Assembly: GCA_023105745.1 (NCBI GenBank) | Contig: JALGQZ010000006.1 | Span: forward strand, 35,419,686 to 35,483,685 | DNA length: 64,000 nt | Source: Austropuccinia psidii | Taxonomy: Eukaryota > Basidiomycota > Pucciniomycetes > Pucciniales > Sphaerophragmiaceae | Direction: 5' to 3' | Shown: one piece after another, positions 23,762 to 37,097 of the stretch | Layout of the letters: each line of letters starts with the position of its first letter | Position numbering within the stretch: position 1 is the first letter of the stretch | The notes under the pieces: model-generated | What the model was told of the DNA's origin: nothing | The model's database searches: none | Seen by the model: only the letters and a program-made list of their open reading frames with translations | Program-made: the position numbers and the translations under genes

Positions 23762-24332
23762 GTGTGTGAAAATGAAACTTATCAATTCATTGTGAAATAC
23801 TTGAAATCCCATAAACTAGCTATCTTACTCAAGACATTACCTAATAATTATTACATCATAACCTGTACAGTCCCTACCATGTATATCACTTTACCTAGTC
23901 ATGTATATATAAACCCTCTATTGTATTCCTTTACTCTTCTCTCATCTTTATTGTGATCTAGTTTCTTGTTGCTACACTTCTGTAGGTTTGTGGTGAAGTG
24001 TTTCTCCCCTCCCTAATTATTACTTAAGGCTGAGACTCCGTCTTTCCTGATAAATGGTTATTATTACTATTACTCTACTTGACACATTGTTACCTCAATC
24101 GCACTATGCATAAAATTACTCAATACACTCTCCTCATTTTAGTTATCTACTCTCTAATTTCTACACTTCTGTAGGTTTGTGTCAAAATGTTTCTCCACTC
24201 CCTAATTGTTACTTGAGGCTAAGACTCTTTATTTCCCAATTAAAAGTTTGTGTTGAAGTGTTTCTCCCCTCCCTAATTGTTACTTAGGGCTAAGACTCTG
24301 TCTGTCCCATCAAAAGTTCCTCTATTTTAACA
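23762..24332 (+). repeat. Probable 3' LTR of the copia element
   Basis: It begins TGTGTGAAAATGAAAC after a purine run (AGTATGGGG) and ends TTTTAACA, about 570 bp. It holds a block repeated near 23980, 24170 and 24250: TAGGTTTGTG-TGAAGTG, TTTCTCCCCTCCCTAATT, GTTACTTAGGGCTAAGACTC. The 3' boundary is uncertain because there is no partner LTR. Confidence 0.5.
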
Positions 24333-25850
24333 TTTTATATCACTTTTGACTTTCATCCTTCTTGAATCTGGATTTCAAAAATTGAATGGGATCTCACTTT
24401 GTCCCTTAAAAAGATTACAAAGGATGCTTTGATTCTCATTTTTCACACTTCCATTTTTAACTTTCAAATGGTACTCAAAAAAACTCCCTTTAAATCCTTG
24501 AATAGAAATTTGAATGAAAATATTGAATTCACCTTAGGCTACAAGCTGAATGGGAATTCTGTGAGGCTAGACTTCTTAATCAAAATAGGTTGTTTTGATT
24601 ATATTTTTCAGATCCAAAAATGTGGCGTTCAATTCTTGGGAGCCACATTGGAAAGTTTTTTCATTAGTAATAATTTACGCACATGAGTGAATAACTTTCC
24701 TTCAAAGCGAATCTCAAGCAAATCATCAAATTTCTGCTTATCTTACAATCCAAATCCCAGAAAATGGTTGTTTCATTAAAGCCTTTGCGTATAATAACGA
24801 AGCTCAGAATACGCAGTAGCTTAACATATAGATACGCGGTAACAATACCCTCATACAACTCTAACGTCGGGTAAAGCCTTCATTGCTAAAAATTTCCTAC
24901 TACAACGAATCATGTCCAAAAATTACAATAATGAAAAAAATTCGCTATCCATTGAGACCTCCTATGATATAAATCGTGTATACACTCAGTCTTTTGAAAT
25001 AAAGTTTCGTATCAATATTCTTTGAAAATTGTAGAAACTGGCCTAATAAGTTTTTATATGAACTTAAGCGCTTTATCATTGGAGTGAAACAAGCAAGATT
25101 GAACTGCACCTTCAAAATAATCTTTTAATTGGGGTAACCTTTAATTCATTCAGCCTGGTGTCAATATGACTCAAATTATCTTTCAACAATGCGAATATTA
25201 GTCTTAAACACTCAATTGAAGAATTTTGAGCTCAGTTAAATAATTACCATAAAATATTTGTTGCAGCAGAATTCTGATTGTTAGGCGGATCAGGGAATGA
25301 AGCCAGATCTGTTTGAAAACTACTGTATTAAAATATCTGATCTTGGTATCTACAATGAAACCCAAACAGTGCCTCCTAGAAGGTTCCATTGTGAAATGAC
25401 TATTTTTGATTAGCTTCTGCGCTAAGGATACAGAGCTTAATGAAGATACCCCATTTTCAATGGTCAGGCGATTTAATTTCAAGGAGAATTACGAAAAATC
25501 CAAAGAAAAGAGAAGCTTTCTTGTTTAACTTGATTCAATCTACTGAGGACCTAATTGGATCTATTGGAAAAGACACTAAATAGGACCATATCTATGATGC
25601 AGGATGAGCTATTTGTAGAAAAAAGAAGATTATTGTTTAGCCGGCCCTCTTCGAATGTTTGGACATCTGATTCGAGTATTTTCTCTCCGTGAAGAAACTT
25701 GGCCTCTCTTTGCCTCGAGGAGATAAAAAGCCTCTTCGCTCCCTCTTCCTCTCCTGCCTTGGTCCCATGAACCCCACACACAATATCCGCTTTTTTATCT
25801 TTTTCCTGTTTTTTTCTTGATAGAAGGCATTTCATTTTTTTAATCTTTCT
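24333..25850. other. No recognisable gene or element
   Basis: Only short ORFs on both strands, none with a recognisable family. Composition becomes less AT-rich from about 24640. It may be host intergenic sequence or an old unrecognised repeat. Confidence 0.5.
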
Positions 25851-25952
25851 GTTTACTTCATATAATATAATATATATAATATATACTTCATATATATAAT
25901 ATATACTTCATATATATAATATATACTTCATATATATATATATTAAATATTA
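25851..25952. repeat. AT microsatellite and 20-bp tandem repeat
   Basis: The unit TTCATATATATAATATATAC is repeated about three times, preceded by a variant and followed by a pure TA run. It is low-complexity and has no coding content. Confidence 0.85.
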
Positions 25953-28900
25953 TTATATGAATGAGCTCTTCTATTTGGCTCTCATAGCAAAGAGACAACG
26001 AATATATATGAACATTATAGCTGCTCTCTATATAAAGAAAAGACAGCATGACTATTGAAGCTTTCTTTACATGAAGGCACGATGAATCACATATCCCTAC
26101 TTTGTCATGCGTTTTCTCTTATTTTCTTTACACATCAGTCTAATTAGAGGAGCTTTTTTGGAATCCTTAAATAATATATACTACCATCAAAGACCTTCAT
26201 TAAATATTATCCAATTCTGGTCATGTAGTCTCAATCATTAATCTAAACCACGTCCTCTATATCGGACTCGGATGGTTTGATCAATAATATGAATGATCAT
26301 TGTCTATAATATTCACTTTCTCAACAAGCTTGGGCTATTCATGTTAGTCTTTATGCTGAAGGTGCCTCTTGATATAATAAAAAGATTGGTAATCAAAGCT
26401 ATTGATTTTTTTTGATTTTGATTCGTTTATTGTTGCTTCCTTTCAGAGTTTGAACAAACCTTGCCATATATATTAGGCCAGTGTTATCTTATTCATGCTC
26501 ATGTCATGAAGAGAAGCAAAGCATGATTTTTTATGCTCAAACCTCCTTTTGTCATCGTTGATTCCATTTGAAAATAATTTTCTTTCTTTCTCGTTCAAAA
26601 ATTCCTCTCTAGTTCTTTCTTCTGAAGAAGCAAACAAGTTGATGCCTGTTATGTCGGACTAAGAATAGTTAGTTCATTGTGATACATTCTTGTCCCTCAT
26701 TGGGCTAAATGCAAAGGACTATTTCAGCGATATAGTCAAGCTTGAAATCCTGAGCAAAAAATGACTTATTTAGAAACTTCAAGATCATTCAAGTTAAATT
26801 CATTGATCAAGGATTTGAAATTTCAGTTGGAATTACTATTGTTTTCAACAAAAGAACAAAGATAAATTTTCCTTTTATTTTGATTGAAGTTGGATGGTAA
26901 AAGATAAAGCAACGGCAAAGATATTTGGGAAAGGCTATGCATCGTTTCGCACATTGAATCAAATAAAACATCGAAATTGGATGGTTCTATTTTATATTCT
27001 ATTCAAAATAAAAAAATTCAAGAACGATTGATAGTTTCTTCTGCGTTTAACCTAGCGTGTTTTGTAAAGCATTAGCTACGATCACGTAAAATATCGTAGC
27101 TTGACGTAGTTAAAAGGGTGGGAAGCCATACCCCTCACATTGGGTGAATCTTGGCTCGTTTGTTAACATCTGTGTTACAAAGTATGGGTTAATTTCCCCA
27201 GAAAGATGACCAACAGGACGGAGCCACTAGAATAAGCAGCTAGTGGTTATTTTTTTCAAAGTCTTTTGCTCTGATAGTCATCGTATCCAAATGACTGGAG
27301 CCAGTAGACTGTATCCCATATCAGGCATATATAACATTACGATTCTTTGACTCAGATTTGCAAGAGATTCTTTTCTATTGGCCTTCGTTTCCCTTTTAAC
27401 CTGCTTCGGCTTTCCTAGTGCGCCTTTTTGTGAATGAAGCCAGATTATAAAAACATCTATTCAAAAGGTTTTTTTTTGACATATCAAGCATCCATAGGGT
27501 TTGCCTATGAGGCATTCATGTGATGTACTTTGATCATCAAGCGCGATCCAGGTATATGACATGAGTAGACATTCAGATTGAAACCAAAACAGTAGCTTTC
27601 GAATCAAAAACGTATTCAACGGTTGTTTTTTCAAATGGAATAAATTTAAACTGAAGGCAAACTTGTGAGTCGTTCACTTGATATACCAAAATCGACTGGG
27701 AAATCTAGAAGAAATAATCATCTGAATATCTTGTTTTTCATAGTTTTTAATTGAAGATAAACGAATGGCCGTAAAGCAAGAGATATGTGGTCTGCTCTGG
27801 TGCTTGAACGAGGAATCACAATGGATTGGTGGGTGCCAAAATCATGATCGCTAACAGATTTCTTTTCGGAATGAACTGACAATGGAAAATATATCAATCG
27901 GAATAGTCCCTTGTGCACAGATTCCTGAATGGAAACAATATTCGATGATACTTGAGAAGAGCGCCACAAGGATTGAAAGATAAAATTTAATTCGAGTTAG
28001 TAGGTGAGCGCGAAGTTTACGCCTCAATTTTTGAACCCTATTAGCCTGTTTGGAAGGAGCAAAAGCAGAATTCTAACAATTCTCTTTCAAATACGATGCA
28101 GACTTCATCAACAGAAGGATAGCCAACGACGTTCTGGTAGTTAAAATGAGAGCCTTTAATTTGTAATGGATGGATTCGTCGTAGAATCTTGAATCAAAAG
28201 CTTCATTGAAGAATAAAATCAAGTCTTCACAGTTTATCAAATACACAGTTGTTACTGGAAAAAGCGCCTTTCTAAGCAAGACAAGCACTTTTTGAGACAA
28301 CTAAGACATTTTTGGAAATCTAAGCTTGACTCAGACCTGGTCTTCCATAGGAGGGAATATGTGGAGCCATCGTTTCATCGGTCGCTCCATCCAATTAACA
28401 TAGAATCGTACAGTTTGTGAGAAAGCTGTCATCACACCAGCTCAACATGATACAAGGATGGTATTGGAAGCATGTTTCCTTCAGATCTTGATGAAAGAGA
28501 CATCATTCCAGTCAAAAAATGAAGTGATTGTCTTGTTGAACCTATTATACTGATTATTATTTATATCATGATGGGAATCGCAACCCACAATGACAATCTA
28601 TATGAGCATCTTCTTGTGCTTTTCATCACCGAATACTGAAAATCGCATGCTGGATGGCTATGGAGTGAAGCTGATAACCTTTAATGTTTTTTAAGCCGTT
28701 GAATAAAAATCAAAATGTGTGCTTAAATTGACATTCTGGCACTTCGAGTGTATGAAAAGAGGCATCATTAATGAGAACGAATCCACAATGAGCTCATATC
28801 TGCTAAGGTAGAAAATTGACATGAAAATTGAATAGTTATGTTACGACACAAGCCATCCTTTCGATAATTGAATGGGAGTAGAAATATGAAATTTAATGAA

Positions 28901-31187
28901 ATTGATGGGAAAAATTGAACTTCCCTGCTGATATTGGAAATAATTAGCACATTCCAAAAAAAGGTTTTCAATTCAAAACAAAAGGGAAAACAACATTTTG
29001 GAAACCTGAGTAGGACATGTTGAAAATGTGAAGTTTGCTTTCCAGAAGGATAGAAAAGTACCACACAAATGTTTCAATAATAAGGAAATTTGCTTAATTT
29101 AACCATGCCATTTTTATCAGTCCAAGCTATCACAATATATAAGTATATATTGGTTTGGAAACAGGAGAGCTTCCACCGTTTGCCTTAAGAGAAGGGGATG
29201 AAAAAGCATTAAGCTGATTACTTCAGCATTTCACAATGGTACTGAATGAAATACATATGCAAAATATCAATAAAAATATGTTCATTAAAAAAATTGCTCA
29301 ATCAAAGTGCTTCATCAGTCATTTCCACTTTTAATTTAATAATCAGATTTAATTTGGGAAATGTTTGCGTAGCAATATGAAGTATTTCCATTTGTGATAT
29401 CAGGCTAATTTACTTCAAAGAAGCAGTTGACCTCTCTTCTGCATAGGCCTTAGTATGAAATTTTTGCATATGTTTAAGACTTCTCAGAAGTTCAAAGGTG
29501 TATTAGAAATATCTTACTTTTTGTTAAAGTCTGTGGCCACGCCTCCCAGTTATTCTCAAGTAACACCCAGCTCCTCGAAAATTGTGCAAAGGCCCTTCCA
29601 CAGTGAGCATGCTCTGGTGGTAGATTGGAAGTTGATGTATATCTCTTTCACATTACAACTGTAGAACTCATTGTAAATGGCGCTCCAATATTTTCCTTAT
29701 CCAATCAGGGTTTTTAACCCAGAATTGTTTTTAGAGCTATTATGCTACAAGAGGCACAAATTTGACTGAGACATTCTTAAGGAAAATATAGATGTTCTTA
29801 TTTATATATACATATCAATTACTTTTGTCAACATCCTTTTTCTCTCATCTTATACAATTAAATCATTTTGTGTTTTGAAAGAGTTTTGTCTGAAATTGAC
29901 TAGATTGATGATGTGTTTTTCTCCAGGATTTTGCATAGAATATTGAACAGCTTGGAAAGTACCCAAAGGAAACAAATCAAATAAGATCTAATCATAAAAC
30001 TTTCAAGATATGAAAAAGAATTTTTTTAGCTATTCACAAACCTTAAGTTATTTTTTGAACATCTTAGGAAAGAGGATTATTTGGAAGATATGCTTGATAA
30101 AAAGAATTCAATGACATAAATATTGATCACTATTCAAATAATACTTTGTAATAAGATGACTAATACACATCCTAGAGCTGAGTATGCATAATATTAAAGC
30201 GCTAGAGAATCCAATTGGAGGGGAAACAGATATTCATATAGAGTTAGTCCATACTATAGATTCATCTTCATTATAGTTATTGAAAGAAATCTGGCCAAAT
30301 TTATGATATAGTACTATGTATAAGTGTGGCGCATAAAAATAATGATTTTCATGAATATGAGTGCTGTGATACTATGTAGGGCTATGTTAAGTGCTATCAA
30401 AATCTCTGGTTTTGGTATGTATGAGCTGTTTTATTATCAAAAATACTGTCAAAATGGAACTTTTCATAATTAAAACTAGTGAGTTATCAGTGCACTTCTT
30501 TTTGAGACATCCTATCCATGTGAGATTTTTCTCAGGATCATATTTGGAGGCTTCTAAGTATGGAAAAGGGTCTTTTTATCCCTGTAGTAGTGTCAGGATG
30601 AGTCTATGATAAAAGTATTATAATGTATTTACAACTTTTAACTATGACTGTGACATGGTCAAAAATGATTTAAAAGGAGTTATAAGAGTTAAAGATGTTT
30701 TAATTTAAGAATAAAAGGGCTTTACTATATGAAATATAGTGGTGGTGAGCGCTGTTGAAAGCCCTGGGTGCAGCTTTACCTGTTGGGTTACAATAAAAAA
30801 GGCTAAAATAATTAATATTATGATTATACCTGCTTATTACCCAAGAGTAAAAATGTTTTTGACAGTTTACTACATAGGGTATTCAACAGCAGGATGAGGA
30901 AAACATTTCTGGCTGTGAAAAGCCTCCTTTTTATCCTGAAATGGGGTGGAAGGGCTGTTAGACCTTTCCACGTAGAGGAAGTGAAGATTTTTCACTCTCT
31001 GAGACAGAGTTGTGGTTTTAAAGGACCTGTACAGCCTTTATTGGGCTCAGATGTGGTTTTGAAACCACATCTCGGCAGTTTTCACCAATACAGGGTGAAA
31101 ATTTTCATCTGGGGACCACATAGCCCTCTTCTGACATGTATGACGCGTAGAATTCTGTACAGAAACTGTATGCAACCCATTATTGAC
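25953..31187. other. About 5.2 kb without recognisable genes or elements
   Basis: ORFs are all under 100 codons with no recognisable motifs, and no LTR, TIR or transposase match to the rest of the window is seen up to about 31200. The 26-29 kb stretch has more mixed base composition than the surrounding retrotransposons. A split host gene with short exons cannot be excluded by eye. Confidence 0.45.
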
Positions 31188-31246
31188 TGATTATGAGGTA
31201 TTGAAGTATAAACATGCTTCTTTGTCTGTTTGACACCTCATAATCA
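31188..31246. repeat. 12-bp inverted repeat (hairpin)
   Basis: TGATTATGAGGT (31188-31199) and ACCTCATAATCA (31235-31246) are perfect inverse copies around a 35-nt loop. It lies just before the start of the dispersed repeat at about 31280. Confidence 0.6.
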
Positions 31247-32012
31247 GGGTTATGGGATATTATCCCATGGTAAGACTGTATTGGACAAAATGTGGGACTT
31301 TGACCTTATAAGAGCCATAACTTTGTCAGTTTTTGAGATATCATTCTCAAAATGTGTTCAGTGTGTGGCCCTGTTTGTGTTCTACACAATGGTTCATTAT
31401 TTGATATGGTTATCATTAAATATGACAAAGTTGTCCCATGTACAAGATTTTTTGTACATATGCATGTATTGGGCTTGTTTGCCCCATAACCTTTGTTCTA
31501 GTTGAGATATGAGGAGATGGATGGCACCATTGGATAGCCCTGATTGTACTCTTTCCAAAAAGACCCAACTTTAGGTATCTCACACTAAACCTGTAGAAGT
31601 TAGATGAGAGGTGCATGTTTTGTTCACCCTTATTTGGCCTGAATTTGACCATAACTGCTGTACCACTGGTGCTAGATCAGTTTGGATAGTACCATTGGAT
31701 AGCCCTGACTTAGAGCTTCATTTTTCATACCCATTTGTTGGGGTTAACCATCTTACTCTGTATTTCAGATGAGAGGTGAAAATTAAGGTTTATGCTCAGC
31801 AATAACTTTGAGCATGAATAACTTTGTTATTCTTTGTCCTATGATGATGGAACTTGTATATTTGGAAAGGGGTGAGTTTCCTCTTTCTTTTGATACCTTT
31901 TGAGCTAATTTGGCTCAGCTCCATGTTTTGGTGGTATCTTGGCTATACCATCAGTTTATGGTATTTTGGCTGTCATGCTTGTGCTCTGGTTTTGAGTCAC
32001 AGGCTGACAAGT
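31230..32012 (+). repeat. Dispersed repeat (LTR-like), plus copy
   Basis: This matches the reverse complement of 63272-64000. Shared blocks are AACTTTGTCAGTTTTTGAGATAT, GGGCTTGTTTGCCCCATAAC, AGTTAGATGAGAGGTG, CAGATGAGAGGTGAAAATTAAGG and TTTTGAGTCACAG. It ends GGCTGACA at about 32012, matching the TGTCAGACTGTG start of the other copy. A TG...CA terminus suggests an LTR. Its left end is not fixed because the second copy runs off the window. Confidence 0.6.
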
Positions 32013-32198
32013 AGTCAGGGAATGCCTCTGTGCTCTACACACCCACATGGTTGATTTTTTGACTAAGTAAATCTTTCTGTTCTGATGCTAAATACAATGA
32101 TTTATTGAAACAGTTGTGGTTCCAAATATTATGCATGCCATCCGCTACATTTAGTGTAAGAGAATGGATATTGTAACTAAAAATATTTCTGTTATAAG

Positions 32199-32203
32199 TA
32201 AAA
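32199..32203. other. Target-site duplication of element B (TAAAA, left copy)
   Basis: TAAAA at 32199-32203 recurs at 53606-53610, immediately outside the outer LTRs. The empty site would read GTTATAAG-TAAAA-TGTATATAAG. Confidence 0.85.
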
Positions 32204-34216
32204 TGTGAGCCTTTGAGATATGACCACATACCCAATAAGGTCACAAAAAAAGACTCAGAATAATTATACCTTTAATATAATTATATTAAAATTACTTAGA
32301 ATAATTATACATTAAGAATAATTACTTAAATATACAAAAAATACCATAAATTGGTACAAAAATTGGTTTAACTTAAAAACCAATGAATCAACATGTAAAA
32401 TAAATTATATCATTGGATTCCCCATGGAAAAATACACATATACCATTTTTATGGCATATCTGTAAAATCAATATTTAAGGAATTATAAGGTATAATACCT
32501 TATAAAAACCATAAAACCTTATTTATCTCAAACACTAATGTAACAACATGTGAAATAAATTGTACCAGTGGATTCCCCATGGAAGTCCACACATAAAACA
32601 ATTAATAAGCTAATTTCCAATGTTAATACTTAAGGAATTATCCTGAATATATGCACTTTTTTGGTCAATGCATATATTCAAGGATCAAAGCTAATATCTT
32701 CTAAACTATACATGATAGAATGATGAACCAAAAATAAAGTTACCACGTAATTACTGTAAGAACACAGATATGAACTTTATTTTACAAATTATAAACAAGG
32801 TTATAACCTATGATGAATTATTGATAAAAATCAACAGAGCTGTTGACCACTTTGTTGTGAAAGTGTTCCAAACTTAAAAAAAAGTATACAGTTGGATTCT
32901 CCTAGTTCATTCGTGAAGAATGATGTAATTTTTATTATTAAATTCAGGGTATAACCCCCCGAAATCAAGGTTTGAAGTTTAAAATATTGAATTTCAACAG
33001 AAAAAGATGAGTTACAAGAAAAATCTTCAAAATTAAAGTTTTGATGATGTAATGAAAAGCTCTTGGCAGCATAATAAGGTTATGCCAGGCTATCATAATT
33101 CACTCTCTGAATTTCTGTAGCGTGTAAATCTTAAAAGTTATTGAGGATCAAAGTTTGAGCTTAATTTGAGCAGTTATGATCACATACTGTAACCTTAATT
33201 TAAGTTTAACAGTCATATGAGTGATAAAATTGGTGAATACTATTAGTTTATGATTAAAACTGATAAAATCCACGAAATTTGGGGTTCTGCCAAGCCTCTG
33301 ATGTCATCAAACTTAGAGTTATAGTGATAACTCTAAATAATGGTGTAATAATGATGTAATATGGTTTGATCATGATGTAATCACCCTCAAACCTTAAAAT
33401 ATTGATCAATTCCAGTGGATATGATCAGTACACGTCTACTAGAAGCCTGTTGGACTCTAGGAGGGAGGTATTTACTATAAATAGAGCTCTTTTTACTCTA
33501 TTTTCCCCTCAGACGCATCAAAAACATTAAATCAATTAAATAAAAGGTAATTTCTTTATTCTTTATATATAAAACTCTTATATTATTAAAGACCAAAGAC
33601 CATCTTAATATGAATCACTATTTTTACGTGATTAAATCAATTCTTTAATTGTTTTTGTTATAAATCTCTCTATAAACTCATTTCCATGTAAAATCAAGAA
33701 TTTTAGTAATTTTCTTTATTTTTTATTGTAAATACAATTTGAAAAGGTTGTATTATATTCTTTTGGCGTAAAATATCTCAAAATTATTATTTTAAGTGTT
33801 AAAAGTAGGTTATTTCATCTTATTATAATAATTTCTCTCTTATTATTACTCTTAATAATTCTTATTTAATATAAATAGTATTTATATTAATATATAACTT
33901 TAATATTAGTAATATTATTGTTATTAATTGTTTTTTATTTCTAAAAAACAGTTTTTTTACGCCTTTATTATTTGTTGGTAACAATAATAAAGAGCTTTAT
34001 AATATATTAATATATTATTTATAATATTATAATTTCATATAATATTAATTATATTATTATATTTATTTAATAATATAATATTTTTACGCCATAATAATAA
34101 TATTTCTTTATTATTATTATTATTTTAATCTTATTTATTTCAATTATAAGGACATTCAGAGTACAATAAGTAAAAAATTAGTAATTTTTACTTATTGTTT
34201 CATAGTCAAACCTTAC
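32204..34216 (+). repeat. Type I LTR, 5' LTR of element B
   Basis: TGTGAGCC...CTTACA, 2013 bp. It has lost ~14 bp of an AT block near 34003 relative to its 3' partner. TATA-like box at 33476-33483. Confidence 0.9.
33476..33483 (+). promoter_or_regulatory. TATA box in LTR (element B, 5')
   Basis: TATAAATA, about 1.27 kb into the LTR, identical in all four type I LTRs here. Transcription would be expected about 30 bp downstream, making the rest of the LTR the R/U5 part. Confidence 0.6.
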
Positions 34217-34559
34217 ATTTGGGGGCCTGGCCGTGATATTTACTTAAAAGACCTTTAAAAAGATTCTATTTGGGTTTATCCAATAATAAATTATATTTAT
34301 AATCATAAAATTATATAATAATTTTATATTTTATTGATTTTAAAAGCTATTGAGGCATTTGGAAAGCAATTGTACTGTCTTACACGTGGTTTTTCACATC
34401 CTTAGACTTGCAAGAACTTTCTTTGAGTGACTCTAGTGATTAAAAGAGATATTTTATAAATTGAAAATAATTTTTATTATAATTTAATTTTATAAGAATC
34501 ATATTCATTTTTTATCTTATTCTTTAAAAATAAAAAATATATAAAAAATATTAAAAAAT
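34217..34559 (+). other. Leader of element B with primer-binding site, first part
   Basis: It starts TTTGGGGGCCTGGCCGTGAT, the primer-binding block. The leader is AT-rich, non-coding, and resumes at 45267 after element A. Confidence 0.75.
34555..34559. other. Target-site duplication of element A (AAAAT, left copy)
   Basis: AAAAT at 34555-34559 and 45267-45271. Its position inside B's leader is confirmed by the intact leader of A. Confidence 0.85.
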
Positions 34560-36586
34560 TGTGAGCCTTTGAGATCTGACCACATACCCAATAAGGTCAC
34601 AAAAAAGACTCAGAATAAATATAACTTTAATATAATTATATTAAAATTACTTAGAATAAATATACATTAAGAATAATTACTTAAATATACAAAAAATACC
34701 ATAGATTGGTATAAAAATTGGTTTAACTTAAAAACCAATGAATCAACATGTAAATTAAATTATACCATTGGATTCCCCATAGAAAAATACACATATACCA
34801 CTTTCATGGCATATCTGTAAAGCCAATATTTAAGGAATTATAAGGTATAATACCTTATAAAAACCATAAAACCTTATTTATCTCAGAAATTAATGAAACA
34901 ACATGTAAAATAAATTGTACCAGTGGATTCCCCACAAAAATCCACATATAAAACAATTAATAAGCTAATTCCCAAAATCAATACTTAAGGAATTATCCTG
35001 AATATATGCACTTTTTTGGTCAACGCATATATTCAAGGATCATAGCTAATATCTTCTAAACTATACATGCTAGAATGATGAACCAAAAATAAAGTTACCA
35101 CGTAATTACTGTAAGAACACAGATATGAACTTTATTTTGCAAATTATAAACAAGGTTAAGACTTATGAGGAAATATTGATAAAAATCAACAGAGCTGTTG
35201 ACCACTTTGTTGTGAAAGTAGTCCAAACTTAAAAAAAAGTATACAGTTGGATTCTACTAGTTTATTCGAGAAGAATGACGTAATTTTTATTGTTAAATTC
35301 AGGGTATAACCCCCTGAAATCAAGGTTTGAAGTTTAAAATATTGAATTTCGACAGAAAAGATGAGTTACAAGAAAAATCATCAAAATTAGAGTTTTGATG
35401 ATGTAATGAAAGGCTCTTGGCAGCATAATAAGGTTATGTCAGGATATCAGAATTCACTCTCTGAATTGCTGTAGCGTGAAAACCTTAAAAGTTATTGAGG
35501 ATCAAAGCTTGAGCTTAAATTGAGCTGTTATGATCACATACTGTAACCTTAAATTAAGTTTAACAGTCTTAATAGTGATAGAATTGGTGAATACTATTAG
35601 TTTATGATTAAAACTAATAAAATCCACGAAATTTGGGGTTCTGCCAAGCCTCTGATGTCATCACACTTAGAGTTATAGTGATAACTCTAAATAATGGTGT
35701 AATAATGATGTAATATGGTTTGATCATGATGTAATCATCCTCAAACCTTAAAATATTGATCAATTCCAGTAGATATGATCAGTACACGTCTACTAGAAGC
35801 CTGTTGGACTCTAGGAGGGAGGTATTTACTATAAATAGAGCTCTTTTTACTCTGTTTTCCCCTCGGACGCATCAAAAACATTAAATCAATTAAATCAAAG
35901 GTAATTTCTTTATTCTTTATATATAAAACTGTTATATTATTAAAGACCAAAGACCACCTTGCTATAATCAACTCTTTTGACGTGATTAAAGCATTTATTT
36001 AATTGTTTTTGTTAAAAAATCTCTCTAATAACTCATTTCCACGTAAAAATCCAGAATAATTTGTAATTTTCTTTATTTTTATTGTAAATACAATTTGAAA
36101 AGGTTGTATTTATATTTTTTGGCGTAAAATACTTCAAAATTATTATATTAAGTGTTAAAAGTAGGTTATTTTCTCTTATTATAATAATTTCTCTATTATT
36201 ACTCTTTTAATACTTCTTTAATTAATATAAATAGTATTTATATTAATTCATAACTTTAATATTAGTAATATTATTGTTATTAATTGTTTTTTATTAATAA
36301 AAAACAATTTTTTACGCCTTTATTATTTGTTGGTAACAATAATAAAGAGCTTTTTTAATATATTAATTATTTTATATTAATATATTATTTATAATATTAT
36401 AATTTCATATAATATTAATTATATTATTATATTTATTTAATAATATAATATTTTTACGCCATAATAATAATATTTCTTATTATTATTATTATTTTAATCT
36501 TATTTATTTCAATTATAAGGACATTCAGAGTGCAATAAGTAATAAATTAGTAATTTTTACTTATTGTTTCATAGTCAAACCTTACA
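34560..36586 (+). repeat. Type I LTR, 5' LTR of element A
   Basis: TGTGAGCC...CTTACA, 2027 bp. It contains a perfect 28-bp palindrome (36282-36309, arms AATTGTTTTTTATT / AATAAAAAACAATT), two TTTTACGCC copies and one inverse GGCGTAAAA in an otherwise CpG-poor region. Confidence 0.92.
35830..35837 (+). promoter_or_regulatory. TATA box in LTR (element A, 5')
   Basis: TATAAATA between a GGGAGGTATTTAC block and AGAGCTCTTTTTACTC; the likely core promoter of element A. Confidence 0.65.
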
Positions 36587-37097
36587 TTTGGGGGCCTGGC
36601 CGTGATATTTACTTAAAAGACCTTTAAAAAGATTCTAATTGGGTTTATCCAATAATAAATTATATTTATAATTATAAAATTATATAATAATTTTATATTT
36701 TATTGATTTTAAAAGCTATTGAGGCATTTGGAAAGCAATTGTACTGTCTTACACGTGGTTTTTCACATCCTTAGACTTGCAAAAACTTTCTTTGAGTGAC
36801 TCTAGTGATTAAAAGAGATATTTTATAAATTAAAAATAATTTTTATTATAATTTAATTTTATAAGAATCATATTCATTTTTTATTTTATTCTTTAAAAAC
36901 AAAAATAAAAATATATATAAAAAATATTAAAAAATATTAAAAACCAATAAAAAAGTTATTTTTATTCATTTTTATTCATTTCTTCATTTATTTCACTTTT
37001 TTAAAGATATAAAAGCAATTTCTACGTGGAAAATTGCCATATCTTGCCAAAAATAACACTTCTTATAAAAAGACTTATATTTATTTGTCTTTTTTAG
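36587..37097 (+). other. Leader of element A with primer-binding site
   Basis: TTTGGGGGCCTGGCCGTGAT at 36587-36606, with TGG two bases inside the LTR. The rest is AT-rich untranslated sequence. It ends with a polypyrimidine-AG (GTCTTTTTTAG) splice acceptor at 37097. An upstream exon with the start codon of the spliced ORF1 must lie here or in U5; I could not place it. Confidence 0.7.

Larger units (their letters stand above)
15540..24332 (+). mobile_element. Ty1/Copia retrotransposon, 3' part, split by a DNA transposon
   Basis: Copia-type pol remnants lie on both sides of the insertion at 16180-22911, and a probable 3' LTR closes the element at 23762-24332. No 5' LTR, gag, protease or integrase is visible, so the element is 5'-truncated. 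It meets the type III LTR fragment at about 15475-15540. Removing 16180-22911 with one GTAAT copy makes the pol reading frame continuous across the junction. Confidence 0.7.

Noticed and set aside
25851..25952. Possible CRISPR-like array of 20-bp repeats.
   Set aside because: Pure AT tandem repeat without spacers in a eukaryotic context; simple microsatellite.
26000..29064. Short minus-strand ORFs at 27718, 28073 and 28768 as exons of a host gene.
   Set aside because: No recognisable protein family and no convincing shared splice pattern; kept only as an unexplained stretch.
35741..35971. Minus-strand 76-codon ORF conserved in type I LTRs (also 44421-44651).
   Set aside because: It is conserved only because young LTRs are nearly identical; it spans the TATA box and has no recognisable domain.
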